From Agarivorans sp. Toyoura001 (GTDB lineage Bacteria > Pseudomonadota > Gammaproteobacteria > Enterobacterales > Celerinatantimonadaceae): a stretch of DNA of 64,000 nucleotides. The notes below the pieces were generated by a model. That model did not search any database. It was not told the origin of the DNA and saw only the letters and a list, made by a program, of their open reading frames with translations. This document shows, piece after piece, positions 27,661-37,547 of the stretch (positions are counted from its first letter, which is position 1; each line of letters opens with the position of its first letter). The DNA is taken from contig NZ_BJEQ01000019.1 in the NCBI RefSeq assembly GCF_005405585.1, positions 27,725 to 91,724 of the forward strand, in the 5' to 3' direction. Position numbers and translations under genes: made by a program.

Positions 27661-28779
27661 TTACTTAGCGGCCGATGAAGAACCGTCAGCGTGCCAAGTG
27701 AATACACCAAAGTCGAAGCCTTTTAGATCGCCTTTAGTATCCCACTGTAGCGGGCCCATTACCGTATCAACTTGGTTGCTACGCAGGTATTCAGCGACGG
27801 CTTCAGGATCATCTCCCGCAGCAGTTACACCCGCTACAATAGATTGCATAGCGGCGAAAGCGGTCCAAACAAATGGGCCGGTTGGGTCATCGCCATTTTT
27901 AACTAACGCATCAACCACTGGCTTGTTGGCAGGATCTAAATCGTATTTCTTAGGAAGCGTTACTAATAAGCCTTCAGAAGCTTCTCCAGCAATTGCTGAA
28001 ATGTCTTTATTACCTACGCCCTCTGGGCCCATAAAGGTGGCTTTAAGGCCTTTTTCAGCTGACTGACGAAGGATTAAGCCTAGCTCTGGGTGGTAACCAC
28101 CGTAGTAAACAAAATCTACATTCTCTTTTTTCAGTTTAGCAATCAGTGCTGAGAAGTCTTTATCACCCGCAGTCACACCTTCAAAAGCCACTACTTCGGT
28201 ACCAGCGGCTTCTAATTCAGTTTTTACAGAGGTTGCAATACCTTCACCGTACTGCTGCTTATCGTGAATAACAGCAACACGCTTCGGCTTAACTGAGTTA
28301 ATAACATAACGCGCAGCCGTTGGGCCTTGGTCACTATCAAGACCAATAGTACGGAAAATTAACTGGTAATCACGGGTAGTAATATCTGGATTGGTTGATG
28401 CCGGTGTAATCATTAATACACCTTCATCTTCATATACGTCTGACGCAGGCTGAGTCGCACCTGAACATAAGTGACCGATAACGTATTTCACCCCATCGTT
28501 GATGATTTTGTTGGCTACAGCCACCGCTTGTTTCGGTTCACAGGCATCATCGTAAACCACTGCTTCAATCAATTTACCGTCAATTCCACCGGCTTGATTA
28601 AGCATCTCAACCGCAATACCGCCACCAGCAAATTGCATGTCGCCATACTGGGCTACTGGTCCGGTTACCGGACCTGCAATAGCAACTTTAATTGTGTCTG
28701 CAGCGTGCGCCACAGATACTGCGCCAAATAGTGCTAGCGATACCGCTACCCCTGAAGCTGATCTTGTCCATTTAGTCAT
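27661..28779 (-). CDS. livK: Branched-chain amino acid-binding protein LivK/LivJ
   Basis: 372 aa periplasmic binding protein type 1. Signal peptide ending [11 protein letters not shown], then [17 protein letters not shown], the ligand-binding [19 protein letters not shown] region (conserved SGATQPAS) and [10 protein letters not shown]. It captures Leu/Ile/Val for LivHMGF. The start at 28779 has GGAG 6 nt upstream; the ATG at 28791 overlaps that ribosome site and is less likely. Confidence 0.94.
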   Translation of the reverse strand: MTKWTRSASGVAVSLALFGAVSVAHAADTIKVAIAGPVTGPVAQYGDMQFAGGGIAVEMLNQAGGIDGKLIEAVVYDDACEPKQAVAVANKIINDGVKYVIGHLCSGATQPASDVYEDEGVLMITPASTNPDITTRDYQLIFRTIGLDSDQGPTAARYVINSVKPKRVAVIHDKQQYGEGIATSVKTELEAAGTEVVAFEGVTAGDKDFSALIAKLKKENVDFVYYGGYHPELGLILRQSAEKGLKATFMGPEGVGNKDISAIAGEASEGLLVTLPKKYDLDPANKPVVDALVKNGDDPTGPFVWTAFAAMQSIVAGVTAAGDDPEAVAEYLRSNQVDTVMGPLQWDTKGDLKGFDFGVFTWHADGSSSAAK

Positions 28780-29288
28780 TGAAAACTCCATGTTAGCTTT
28801 TTGTTATAGTTTGTGTGTGTTTGCAGAAGTGCGCATTAATCCATAATGCAGTTATCACCTCATTGGCTGATGTTTTACCTTAAGTCTACTGTGTTTAACA
28901 AGTCGACCTAGCTGAACAGGCCCAAGCACAGTTAGTTTTAACAAACTATTTAACTGCAATAAATGTAACCAACCTCACTTAATCAGCACAAAAATCGACA
29001 AGAGCGAGCAATGCACCCACAATTGGATCAAAATTAAGCATTTTCATCTTATTTTTTCTAAATATGCTACTACACTGCTGAATAACTAAATTTTGATAAT
29101 GTTAAATTAGGTTTTTCAGCATAATAATAAAGTTTATTGTAAGGAATGCCCAAGATTAGACTATTTAACTCGGCTTACATTGTGAAGATTTAGGCTTAGA
29201 TAAAGAATAAATATGCAGAGAAATAAAGACAAAGCGCAGTGCGAAGCGCCGAGGTAAGCACAATACTTACCCCAGCTTTTTTATTTAA
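28780..29288. other. Intergenic region upstream of livK
   Basis: 509 nt, AT-rich, without a supported protein gene. It must hold the livK promoter (minus strand). A TATAAC sequence about 15-20 nt before the livK ribosome site could be a -10, without a clear -35. A small TAGTTT/AAACTA dyad lies at 28933-28948. The far end carries a plus-strand terminator-like hairpin (29244-29286) with no plus-strand gene before it. Confidence 0.5.
29244..29286 (+). terminator. Orphan plus-strand terminator-like hairpin
   Basis: GGTAAG (29253-29258) pairs with CTTACC (29266-29271), extended by AAGC (29244-29247) with GCTT (29275-29278), and runs into TTTTTTATTT on the plus strand. mscS reads the other way and ends at 29289; on the minus strand no T run follows. 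A small plus-strand RNA is one explanation. Confidence 0.45.
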
Positions 29289-30371
29289 CTAAACACTGGG
29301 CTCCACTTGAGAGGCCATATGCAAAGTACGTGTAGGGAAGGCAAACTCAGCACCATTTGCTTCAACCACTTCCACCACTTTGTTCAGCACATCTTGCTTC
29401 ACTTCATGGTACTTCACCCAGTTAGTGGTTTTGGTAAAGGTGTAAATAAAGAAGTCTAAAGACGAGGCATTAAAGCTATCAAAATTCACCATCAAGGTTT
29501 GAGTAGTGTCTATCTCAGGGTGATTTCGCAGCATCTGCTCGACTTCTGTTACTACCTTGCTCATTTTACTGGCGTCGTCATAACGAATGCCGATGGTTTC
29601 TTTGATGCGTCGATGACTCATGCGACTTGGGTTTTCTACCGCAATGCTCGAGAAAATAGAGTTAGGCACATATAAAGGTCGTTTATCAAAGGTACGAATT
29701 TTAGTTACTCGCCAGCCAATGTTTTCTACTGTACCTTCAATGCTGCGATCGGGGGAACGGATCCAATCACCCACTTTAAAGGGCTTATCAAAATACACCA
29801 ACAAAGCACCAAAGAAGTTAGCCAGCAAATCTTTTGCTGCCATCCCCACTATTAGCCCGCCCATACCGCCAAATGCCAATACGCCAGAAATACTAAAACC
29901 TAGTGTTTGAAACACGGCCAGCAAAAACAAAATAATTACCGCCGCCCGACATAGCTTAGCCACCGCTTGCACGGTGGTTTTATCTTTCCCCACTGTAATG
30001 AGCTGCTCTTCTACGCGGCGCACAAAACGCATCGCTACCCACGCCAGCATGAATACAATCATTACTTGGCGGATAATCGCGATATAGGGTTTAAACTCGG
30101 AATCGAGAGCATTGGCAAAGGCCACCGCCACCAACGACAACCCCACCACTGCAATCATCCAGTTAATCGGTTTCCAAAGGGAAAACCAAATGGCGTCGTC
30201 CCATACGGTTTTGGTTTTCTCGGTTAAACGGCTTAAACGCGATGCCAGTAAACGCCACACAATAAACGCAACCAAGGTAATACTTAGCACTACAAATACA
30301 TCAAACAACCAATTAGATGTGGCTAACTGAGCTTGTTCTTGCTCTAACCACAGGGAAAATTCTTCAAACAT
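29289..30371 (-). CDS. MscS-family mechanosensitive channel
   Basis: 360 aa, with five membrane helices, two more than E. coli MscS (286 aa, three). Pore helix region VLAFGGMGGLIVGMAAKDLLANFFGALLVYFDKPFKVGDWI is classic MscS, followed by the beta domain (IEGTVENIGWRVTKIRTFD, YVPNSIFSS) and the alpha/beta C-terminal domain. Length and topology suggest the YnaI/MscMJ subgroup. It releases solutes under hypo-osmotic stress. Transcribed alone after the prlC terminator. Confidence 0.9.
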   Translation of the reverse strand: MFEEFSLWLEQEQAQLATSNWLFDVFVVLSITLVAFIVWRLLASRLSRLTEKTKTVWDDAIWFSLWKPINWMIAVVGLSLVAVAFANALDSEFKPYIAIIRQVMIVFMLAWVAMRFVRRVEEQLITVGKDKTTVQAVAKLCRAAVIILFLLAVFQTLGFSISGVLAFGGMGGLIVGMAAKDLLANFFGALLVYFDKPFKVGDWIRSPDRSIEGTVENIGWRVTKIRTFDKRPLYVPNSIFSSIAVENPSRMSHRRIKETIGIRYDDASKMSKVVTEVEQMLRNHPEIDTTQTLMVNFDSFNASSLDFFIYTFTKTTNWVKYHEVKQDVLNKVVEVVEANGAEFAFPTRTLHMASQVEPSV

Positions 30372-30390
30372 CGATCCATCTCTTATAAAA

Positions 30391-30410
30391 AACGCGGCCT
30401 AAGCCGCGTT
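30391..30410 (-). terminator. Terminator of prlC
   Basis: AACGCGGC/GCCGCGTT stem with a 4-nt loop, followed by T6 on the minus strand, 27 nt after the prlC stop. Confidence 0.9.
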
Positions 30411-30436
30411 ATTAAGTGTGAGTTACGCGCGTAACA

Positions 30437-32470
30437 TTACGCAGCAATGCCAGAGTGACGCAACAAAGCATCCACTTTAGGCTCTCTTCCTCTAAAGGCT
30501 TTAAACAATTCCATTGGCTCTTGTGAGCCACCTTTCTCTAGAATATTACTCAAGAAGTGTAAGCCAGTCTGCGCGTTGAAAATACCCTCATCCTCAAATT
30601 TTGAGAAAGCGTCAGCCGACAATACCTCTGCCCATTTATAGCTGTAATATCCTGCACTGTAACCACCAGCAAAAATGTGGCTAAAACTGTTTTGGAAACG
30701 GTTAAAGCTTGGCGCTTTTATTACCGATACTAATTCACGCACTTCGTTTAAACGTTGTTGCACACTGCGGCCATTGGCTTCTTCATGGTGTAAGCGGAAG
30801 TCAAAAATAGAAAACTCCAGCTGACGAACCATCGTCATTGCCGATTGGAAGTTACGTGCCGCCAGCATTTTATCTAACAAGGCTTGCGGTAGAGGTTCTC
30901 CGCTCTCAAAATGCCCAGAGATAAAGGCTAAGGCATCACTCTGCCAACACCAGTTTTCTAGGAACTGACTCGGTAACTCTACTGCATCCCAAGCTACGCC
31001 ATTAATACCAGACACAGCCGCTTCATCCACTTTAGTTAACATATGGTGAATACCATGGCCAAACTCGTGGAATAAAGTAATCACTTCATCATGAGTAAAC
31101 AGCGCAGGTTTATCGCCAATCGGTTTATTGAAGTTACAAGTCAAGTAAGCGACGGGCTTAATCAGTTTGCCATCGGCGTCTACACGACGGTCAATACAGC
31201 CGTCCATCCAGGCACCACCGCGCTTGTGCTCACGAGCATACAAATCTAGGTAGAACGAGCCTCGCAGCTCGCCGCTATCATCGCTAATCTCAAAGAAGCG
31301 TACATCTGAGTGCCAAGTATCGATGCCTTGTTTCTCGGTAACGCTAACATTGAACAGGCGCTTAACTACCTCAAACAAACCGCTCAGCACTTTATCTTCC
31401 GGGAAGAAAGGGCGCAGCTGTTCATCTGAAATCGCGTAAGTATGTTGTTTTAACTTCTCTGAGTAATACGCCATATCCCAAGCAGCTAATTCAGCGACTT
31501 GATAATGTTCGTTAGCAAAAGCATTCAACTCGGCCAACTCGCGCTCTGCTTGTGGTTTAGAACGACCCGCAAGGTCATTCAAAAAGCCCAGTACTTGTGC
31601 TGGCGACTCAGCCATTTTGGTGGCCAAGGATTTATCGGCATAACTGTCGAAGCCAAGCAGTTGGGCTAGCTCGGTACGCAGCTCCAACTCTTCATCAATA
31701 ATCGCGGTGTTATCAAATTTTTGGTCCGTACTGGCTTGTTCAGACGCGCGAGTACTAAATGCGCGGTACATTTCTTCGCGTAGTTCGCGTTTATCCGCGT
31801 AGGTCATTACTGGCAGGTAACTAGGAAACTCTAAAGTTAATAAGTAGCCATCTAATTCTTTAGATTCAGCTGCTTGCTTGGCCGCTGCTAGCGCAGACTC
31901 TGGTAAGCCTGTTAGTTCACTCTCGTCTGTAATGTGCTTTTGCCAAGCTAACGTAGCGTCTAATACATTATTTGAAAACTGAGAAGACAACTCTGAAAGG
32001 CGCTTAACAATCTCACCGTAACGGCCTTGTTGTTCCGCTTCTAGGCCGATACCTGAAAGTTCAAAGTCACGTAAGGCATCACTGATCGATTTTTGTTGGG
32101 CAAGGTTGTAGCCACCAAACGCTTCGCTTTCGGCCAATTGCTTGTAGGCCTGATACAAACCTTTATGTTGACCCACAAAGGTGCTGTATTCAGATAAAAT
32201 GGGTAGGCAGGCTTCATACGCTTCGCGCAGCTCAGGGCTATTCATGACCGAATTGCAGTGGCTGACCGGTGACCATAGGCGGCCGAGACGATCATTCACT
32301 TCATCTAAAGGCAGAATGAAGTTTTGCCAAGTCGCGGTGCTGTGTTTAAGCACTTCATCAATCGTCGTGCGGCATTCCTCAATCACTTGCTCTACCGCAG
32401 GCTGCACATGTTCTGGCTTAATTTTGCTAAACGGAGGTAATCCGGGTAAATCAAGTAATGGGTTACTCAT
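30437..32470 (-). CDS. prlC: Oligopeptidase A
   Basis: 677 aa M3-family zinc metallopeptidase (E. coli PrlC/OpdA 680 aa). Zinc motif FHEFGHGIHH with the third ligand Glu in the following helix (WDAVELPSQFLENWCW). N-terminal NPLLDLPGLPPFSKIKPEHV is typical. It degrades cytoplasmic oligopeptides, including signal peptides. Good ribosome site AAGGA 6 nt before ATG. In E. coli it is a heat-shock gene next to yhiQ; that neighbour is absent here. Confidence 0.96.
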   Translation of the reverse strand: MSNPLLDLPGLPPFSKIKPEHVQPAVEQVIEECRTTIDEVLKHSTATWQNFILPLDEVNDRLGRLWSPVSHCNSVMNSPELREAYEACLPILSEYSTFVGQHKGLYQAYKQLAESEAFGGYNLAQQKSISDALRDFELSGIGLEAEQQGRYGEIVKRLSELSSQFSNNVLDATLAWQKHITDESELTGLPESALAAAKQAAESKELDGYLLTLEFPSYLPVMTYADKRELREEMYRAFSTRASEQASTDQKFDNTAIIDEELELRTELAQLLGFDSYADKSLATKMAESPAQVLGFLNDLAGRSKPQAERELAELNAFANEHYQVAELAAWDMAYYSEKLKQHTYAISDEQLRPFFPEDKVLSGLFEVVKRLFNVSVTEKQGIDTWHSDVRFFEISDDSGELRGSFYLDLYAREHKRGGAWMDGCIDRRVDADGKLIKPVAYLTCNFNKPIGDKPALFTHDEVITLFHEFGHGIHHMLTKVDEAAVSGINGVAWDAVELPSQFLENWCWQSDALAFISGHFESGEPLPQALLDKMLAARNFQSAMTMVRQLEFSIFDFRLHHEEANGRSVQQRLNEVRELVSVIKAPSFNRFQNSFSHIFAGGYSAGYYSYKWAEVLSADAFSKFEDEGIFNAQTGLHFLSNILEKGGSQEPMELFKAFRGREPKVDALLRHSGIAA

Positions 32471-32658
32471 ACAGAATCCTTAAAGACTGAAGAAACGATA
32501 TCTATGAATACCATAATCTGGGGCTAAAATTTTGTAAATCAACCCACGTTTAGTGATTTGGGCAGTTTACATAGCCTTGATTTAGACTATGATTTCCTTA
32601 GGGATTATTTTGGTTTCTCGGTTTATCAATAACCTAGACCAACAGGACTCGTTAATTA

Positions 32659-34662
32659 ATGGACAATAACAACAATACCCCGGTTAATGATAATCCAGGG
32701 TTGTGGCAAAAATTAGCTCTAAACAAAGGCACTAATAGCCTTTCCTTGCGCATGTTGTCCTATATTCTCATCTGTTCCACTTTACTTGCCTTAATTATTA
32801 CCCTTATTCAATTACGCTACGACTACAAGCAAGACGTACAAGTGATTGAAAAAAGCATCGATCAAATTGAAGTCAGCTTTTTGCAGCCTATTGCCGCCAG
32901 CCTTTGGAACCTCGACGAAGAACAAGTAGAAGTACAAATTGAAGGCATTATGAACCTGCCTAATATGCAATATGTACTAGTAAAAGAAATTCTCGGTTCT
33001 TCTGAAGTGCCTTTGTTAGCCCGTGGTCGCTCAGCAGATCGCTACGACTTATCCCAAGAATTTGAACTTATTTACCAAGGTGAGATGGTAGGTAAATTGT
33101 TTGTCGCCGCTTCTCTAGAGCAGGTTTATGAGCGCTTATGGCAAAAAGCCATGCTAATACTAATTAGCCAAACCGTTAAAACCCTCGTGGTTTCTATCGG
33201 TATCTTGTTCATCATTTATTATGTGATTGTGCGCCACCTCAACACCATTGTGGAGTATACCCGCAACCTAGATCTAGATAACTTGGGTGCCCCCCTTAAA
33301 ATAGATACTGGCGCTAAACAGCGTAACGATGAGCTGGGGGAATTGGTTAATACCCTTAATCAAATGACCCAAAAGATTGATCACGAGTTCGACCAAAAAC
33401 TCAAAGCAACCGAACAATTAGCCCATGAACGAGACTTTTCAGCCACCGTAATTAACGCCAGTAATGCGGTTATTGTCACCCTAGATAACCAGTTAAACGT
33501 ACTCACTGCCAACCCTGCGGGGGTAATGCTCACCGGTTTTCATCAAGAGGAGCTAGAGGGGCAGAACTGGTTAAGCGTATTTATTGATAACGATATGCGC
33601 CAAAAAATCGAAACCGATTTACGTGAACTGCGAGTGATTCAAGATCAAGAGCTTACGCTTACCGACCAAGCCAATAATCAGTACACCTTATTGTGGACGT
33701 TCGTGCCCTTTTACGAAGGCAACCACGTATCCCGCATGATTGCATTTGGTTACGACATTACTCCCCTTAAACGGGTAGAGAATGAGATTAAAACCCTCAA
33801 CGACGAACTTGAACAAAAAGTACAATCGCGTACCGAACGTTTAGAAGAGAGTAACCTACAACTGGCTAGTGCTTTCGACAAACTAAAAAATGCCCAGCAA
33901 TCTTTGGTAGAAGCCGAGAAAATGGCTTCACTAGGTGGCTTGGTAGCCGGTGTAGCTCACGAAATTAATACACCCATTGGTATTAGTGTAACCGCCGCGT
34001 CTTATCTTCAAGAACAAGGTAATCAACTAGAGAAGAACATTGAAAGCGGCAAGCTAAGCCGTAAGTTTATGGAAGATTTGATTCAAAACCTTAATCAATC
34101 TACCGACTTGCTACTGAGTAATTTACGCCGTGCATCAGACCTTATCAGTAGCTTTAAACAGGTAGCCGTAGATCAAAGCTCCGAAGCATGTTACACCTTT
34201 AACTTACAAGAAAATGTAAACCAAGTGATCACCTCACTAGGGCACAAAGTACGCCGTTCTGGCTGCGAAATTGTTGTAGATTGCCCAGACGACTTAGAGC
34301 TATATAGCTTCCCTGGCAGCTTTACCCAAATTTATTCCAATCTTATCCTTAATTCGGTAAAACACGGTTTTGATGATTGGGATGGTGTTAAACGTATCGA
34401 CATTTCAATTCATCGAGAAAACGACCAGTTGCATATCGATTATCAAGATTCTGGCCGAGGCGTAGATAGCCAGATTGCCAACCGCATCTTTGACCCCTTT
34501 GTTACCTCTAAACGCGGCCAAGGTGGCAGCGGACTAGGCACCCATATTGTTTACAACTTGGTGGTACAACTGCTTAAAGGACATATCGCCTTCGACAGTA
34601 AACCCAACGAAGGGGTGCACTTTTCGATTCGCTTGCCCTACCAAGCGCAAAAAGCTGATTAA
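32659..34662 (+). CDS. Membrane sensor histidine kinase (orphan)
   Basis: 667 aa. TM1 about 31-50; periplasmic domain with IAASLWNLDEEQVEVQIEGI, which resembles CHASE5 sensor domains; TM2 about 170-190; HAMP to about 250; PAS about 262-380 (VINASNAVIVTLDNQLNVLTANPA); coiled coil; HisKA with GVAHEINTPIG (H434); HATPase with N-box QIYSNLILNSVKHGF and G2 GGSGLGTHIVYNL. No receiver domain is fused and no response regulator is adjacent, so the partner is unknown. The preceding 188 nt separate it from divergent prlC. Confidence 0.85.
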   Translation: MDNNNNTPVNDNPGLWQKLALNKGTNSLSLRMLSYILICSTLLALIITLIQLRYDYKQDVQVIEKSIDQIEVSFLQPIAASLWNLDEEQVEVQIEGIMNLPNMQYVLVKEILGSSEVPLLARGRSADRYDLSQEFELIYQGEMVGKLFVAASLEQVYERLWQKAMLILISQTVKTLVVSIGILFIIYYVIVRHLNTIVEYTRNLDLDNLGAPLKIDTGAKQRNDELGELVNTLNQMTQKIDHEFDQKLKATEQLAHERDFSATVINASNAVIVTLDNQLNVLTANPAGVMLTGFHQEELEGQNWLSVFIDNDMRQKIETDLRELRVIQDQELTLTDQANNQYTLLWTFVPFYEGNHVSRMIAFGYDITPLKRVENEIKTLNDELEQKVQSRTERLEESNLQLASAFDKLKNAQQSLVEAEKMASLGGLVAGVAHEINTPIGISVTAASYLQEQGNQLEKNIESGKLSRKFMEDLIQNLNQSTDLLLSNLRRASDLISSFKQVAVDQSSEACYTFNLQENVNQVITSLGHKVRRSGCEIVVDCPDDLELYSFPGSFTQIYSNLILNSVKHGFDDWDGVKRIDISIHRENDQLHIDYQDSGRGVDSQIANRIFDPFVTSKRGQGGSGLGTHIVYNLVVQLLKGHIAFDSKPNEGVHFSIRLPYQAQKAD

Positions 34663-34722
34663 CATCTGTCTTTAGTACAGGCTATACTGCTGCAAGTTTT
34701 CGGCCCTTTACGGAGTACCTTA

Positions 34723-36072
34723 ATGAAAGAATTTGACTACCTATGCATCGGCGCAGGCAGCGGCGGTATCGCCTCTGCGAACCGTGCATCTATGCATGGC
34801 CAGAAAGTGGCCTTGGTTGAAGCTCGCCATGTTGGCGGCACTTGTGTGAATGTGGGTTGTGTCCCTAAAAAAGCCATGTGGTTTGGTGCCCAAGTAGCTG
34901 AAGCAATTCACCGTTACGCCCCAGATTATGGCTTTGATGTACAAGTAAATAAATTTGATTGGTCTACCTTAGTGGCTAGCCGCGAAGCCTACATTAAGCG
35001 CATTCATGGTTCTTACGACCGTGTTCTGGGCAACAATGGCGTTACCTTAATAAACGGCTTTGCAAAATTTGTAGATGCGAATACGGTTGAGGTAAACGGC
35101 GAGCAAATCCGTGCCAAGCACATTCTTATCGCCACCGGTGGTCGCCCAAGCATTCCAAATATTCCTGGCGCAGAACTAGGCATAGATTCAGATGGATTCT
35201 TTGCACTTACCGAGCAACCTAAACGTGTGCTGGTGATTGGTGCAGGTTACATCGCAGTAGAACTAGCCGGTGTATTACATTCACTAGGTAGTGAAACGCA
35301 TTTAGCGGTACGTAAACACGCTCCTCTGCGTAACTTCGACCCTATGCTAAGTGAAACCTTGGTAGAGATCATGGCTGAAGACGGCCCTACTCTGCATACA
35401 CAAAGCACACCCAAAGCCATTGAAAAACAAAGTGATGACAGTTTAGTCGTTAGTTTTGAGAATGGAAATAGCCTACAAGTAGACACTGTTATTTGGGCAA
35501 TTGGCCGCGAGCCAGCCAACGATAACATCAACTTAGAAGCCGTTGGTGTAGACATCGACGATAGGGGTTACATTAAAGTCGACGAATACTCAAATACCTC
35601 AACGCCAGGTATTTACGCGGTTGGCGACAATATCGGTAAGGTAGAGCTTACGCCGGTAGCGGTTAAAGCAGGACGTTTATTGTCTGAACGTCTATTTAAT
35701 GGCCAAACCAACGCTAAAATGGATTACGACTTAATTCCTACCGTAGTATTTAGTCACCCAGCCATCGGCACCATTGGCCTAACCGAGCCAGAAGCGATAG
35801 GGCAATATGGTGAAGCCAATGTTAAAGTGTATAACTCAAGCTTTGGCGCGATGTACACCGCAGTGACTCAACATCGTCAGGTGACGAAAATGAAGCTTAT
35901 CTGTGCTGGTGAAGATGAAAAAGTAGTTGGCTTGCACGGTATTGGTTTAGGCATGGATGAAATCCTACAAGGTTTTGGCGTTGCCATGAAGATGGGCGCA
36001 ACCAAGGCAGATTTCGATGCTTGTGTCGCCATTCATCCAACTAGCGGCGAGGAGTTTGTAACTCTACGCTAG
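34723..36072 (+). CDS. gorA: Glutathione reductase
   Basis: 449 aa pyridine nucleotide-disulfide oxidoreductase. FAD motif GAGSGG, redox-active CVNVGC (C41, C46), NADPH-binding [13 protein letters not shown] with the downstream VRKHAPLR arginines that select NADPH, and the C-terminal active-site [12 protein letters not shown]. It keeps cytosolic glutathione reduced. GGAG lies 7 nt before ATG. Length equals E. coli Gor (450). Confidence 0.96.
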   Translation: MKEFDYLCIGAGSGGIASANRASMHGQKVALVEARHVGGTCVNVGCVPKKAMWFGAQVAEAIHRYAPDYGFDVQVNKFDWSTLVASREAYIKRIHGSYDRVLGNNGVTLINGFAKFVDANTVEVNGEQIRAKHILIATGGRPSIPNIPGAELGIDSDGFFALTEQPKRVLVIGAGYIAVELAGVLHSLGSETHLAVRKHAPLRNFDPMLSETLVEIMAEDGPTLHTQSTPKAIEKQSDDSLVVSFENGNSLQVDTVIWAIGREPANDNINLEAVGVDIDDRGYIKVDEYSNTSTPGIYAVGDNIGKVELTPVAVKAGRLLSERLFNGQTNAKMDYDLIPTVVFSHPAIGTIGLTEPEAIGQYGEANVKVYNSSFGAMYTAVTQHRQVTKMKLICAGEDEKVVGLHGIGLGMDEILQGFGVAMKMGATKADFDACVAIHPTSGEEFVTLR

Positions 36073-36080
36073 TCAGATAT

Positions 36081-36115
36081 AAGCAACTAGATGGATACCC
36101 GTTTAGTTGCTTTTT
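36081..36115 (+). terminator. Terminator of gorA
   Basis: AAGCAACTA (36081-36089) pairs with TAGTTGCTT (36104-36112), 14-nt loop, followed by a T-rich tail (TTTTTCTTTC). Confidence 0.75.
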
Positions 36116-36264
36116 CTTTCACTTCTCTCTTAAACAGCCCCAAGTTAAGCTTCCCAGCTCTTCCTAAGCCAAAATTAAACAGCCTTGTTTTCATTATATT
36201 TTTAACGCTTAGTTCAACGCCAACTACACTCAATAAATCAGTCTTCTTTAGTTCTTAGGATCTC

Positions 36265-37494
36265 ATGAGTATGGATACGGTGTATGCGATTGCTGAGCTT
36301 GAATCATTCCTTATCGCCTTAACAGTGCTGTTTATCGGCAGAATCATTTGCAACTATGTCGCAATACTTAAAAAGTACAACATACCCGAGCCTATTGTAG
36401 GCGGATTAGTGGTAGCCATTGTTATCACCCTACTCAAATTCCGTGGTATTGAACTCACCTTTGCGCTGCCCTTACAAGATACCTTAATGCTGATGTTCTT
36501 TAGCACCGTAGGGCTAGCAGCCAACTACAAGTTATTAGTGAAAGGCGGCAAAAAGGTATTTGTATTTTTAGGTATAGCTTCACTGTATATCGTTTTGCAA
36601 AACGGTCTTGGGGTTATGCTCGCCAGCGCCTTAGGTTTAGAGCCCATGATGGGACTATTTGCCGGCTCTATCACTTTGTCTGGTGGCCATGGAACCGGCG
36701 CAGCCTGGTCACAAATTTTTGCTGAAGAATACAATATTCAAACCTTGGAGTTTGCTATGGCAGCCGCCACCTTTGGCCTAGTAATGGGAGGGATAATTGG
36801 CGGTCCGGTTGGCCAGAGGTTGATTAACAAACATAATTTGGAATCACCTTTCTCAAAAGGTAAAGATCACCATAAAAAGCATCCAGACATTGTCACCTAC
36901 AGCCGTAAAGAGGAAGACTTAGTTACCCCGACTTCAGTAATTGAAGTGCTATTTTTATTATTGCTTTGCGTCGTTGCAGCAAAATTTACTAAGCAGTTAG
37001 AAGTAGAACTCGCATTAAGCTGGCTAAAAATGCCAGACTTTGTTTACGCGCTGTTTTTTGGGGTAATTATTGCTAACAGTTGCGAACTTAGCGGACGCTA
37101 CGAGATTAACCACGAATGTGTTGATCTATTAGGTACGCTTTCACTGTCACTGTTTTTATCCATGGCTTTGATGAGTTTAAGGTTATGGGAGATATTCGAT
37201 TTGGCCCTGCCTCTTATCATCATCTTACTATGCCAAACCCTAATGATCGCGGTCTTTGCCAGTCTTGTGAGCTTTAGATTAATGGGCAAAGACTACGATT
37301 CATCGGTGATAGCAGGTGGCCATTGTGGATTTGGTTTAGGGGCAACTCCCACAGCAGTAATGAACATGAGCGCATTAGTCTCTAGAAACGGGCCTTCGCC
37401 GCCCGCTTTTATGGTGGTACCTATAGTGGGGGCGTTTTTTATCGACATTGTGAATTTAATTGTACTGCAGACTTACATTAGCTTTTTAAATTAA
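36265..37494 (+). CDS. gltS: Sodium/glutamate symporter GltS
   Basis: 409 aa with two pseudo-symmetric halves of about five TMs each. The re-entrant loops are GSITLSGGHGTGAAWS and AGGHCGFGLGATPTAVMNM, the GGHG/GGHC repeat signatures of the ESS family. It imports glutamate with Na+. Length is near E. coli GltS (401). The hydrophilic linker near 200-220 (KDHHKKHPDIVTYSRKEED) is charged. AGGA is close to ATG 36265; ATG 36271 has better spacing. Confidence 0.94.
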   Translation: MSMDTVYAIAELESFLIALTVLFIGRIICNYVAILKKYNIPEPIVGGLVVAIVITLLKFRGIELTFALPLQDTLMLMFFSTVGLAANYKLLVKGGKKVFVFLGIASLYIVLQNGLGVMLASALGLEPMMGLFAGSITLSGGHGTGAAWSQIFAEEYNIQTLEFAMAAATFGLVMGGIIGGPVGQRLINKHNLESPFSKGKDHHKKHPDIVTYSRKEEDLVTPTSVIEVLFLLLLCVVAAKFTKQLEVELALSWLKMPDFVYALFFGVIIANSCELSGRYEINHECVDLLGTLSLSLFLSMALMSLRLWEIFDLALPLIIILLCQTLMIAVFASLVSFRLMGKDYDSSVIAGGHCGFGLGATPTAVMNMSALVSRNGPSPPAFMVVPIVGAFFIDIVNLIVLQTYISFLN

Positions 37495-37505
37495 CACTAA
37501 ATAAA

Positions 37506-37526
37506 AACGGCGCAGAAAGCGCCGTT
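37506..37526. terminator. Bidirectional terminator between gltS and the PEP-CTERM gene
   Basis: AACGGCGC (37506-37513) pairs with GCGCCGTT (37519-37526), 5-nt loop. The better T tract (TTTTTATTT) is on the minus strand. Confidence 0.8.
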
Positions 37527-37547
37527 CTTGATAAAGCCAGTTGGCTG

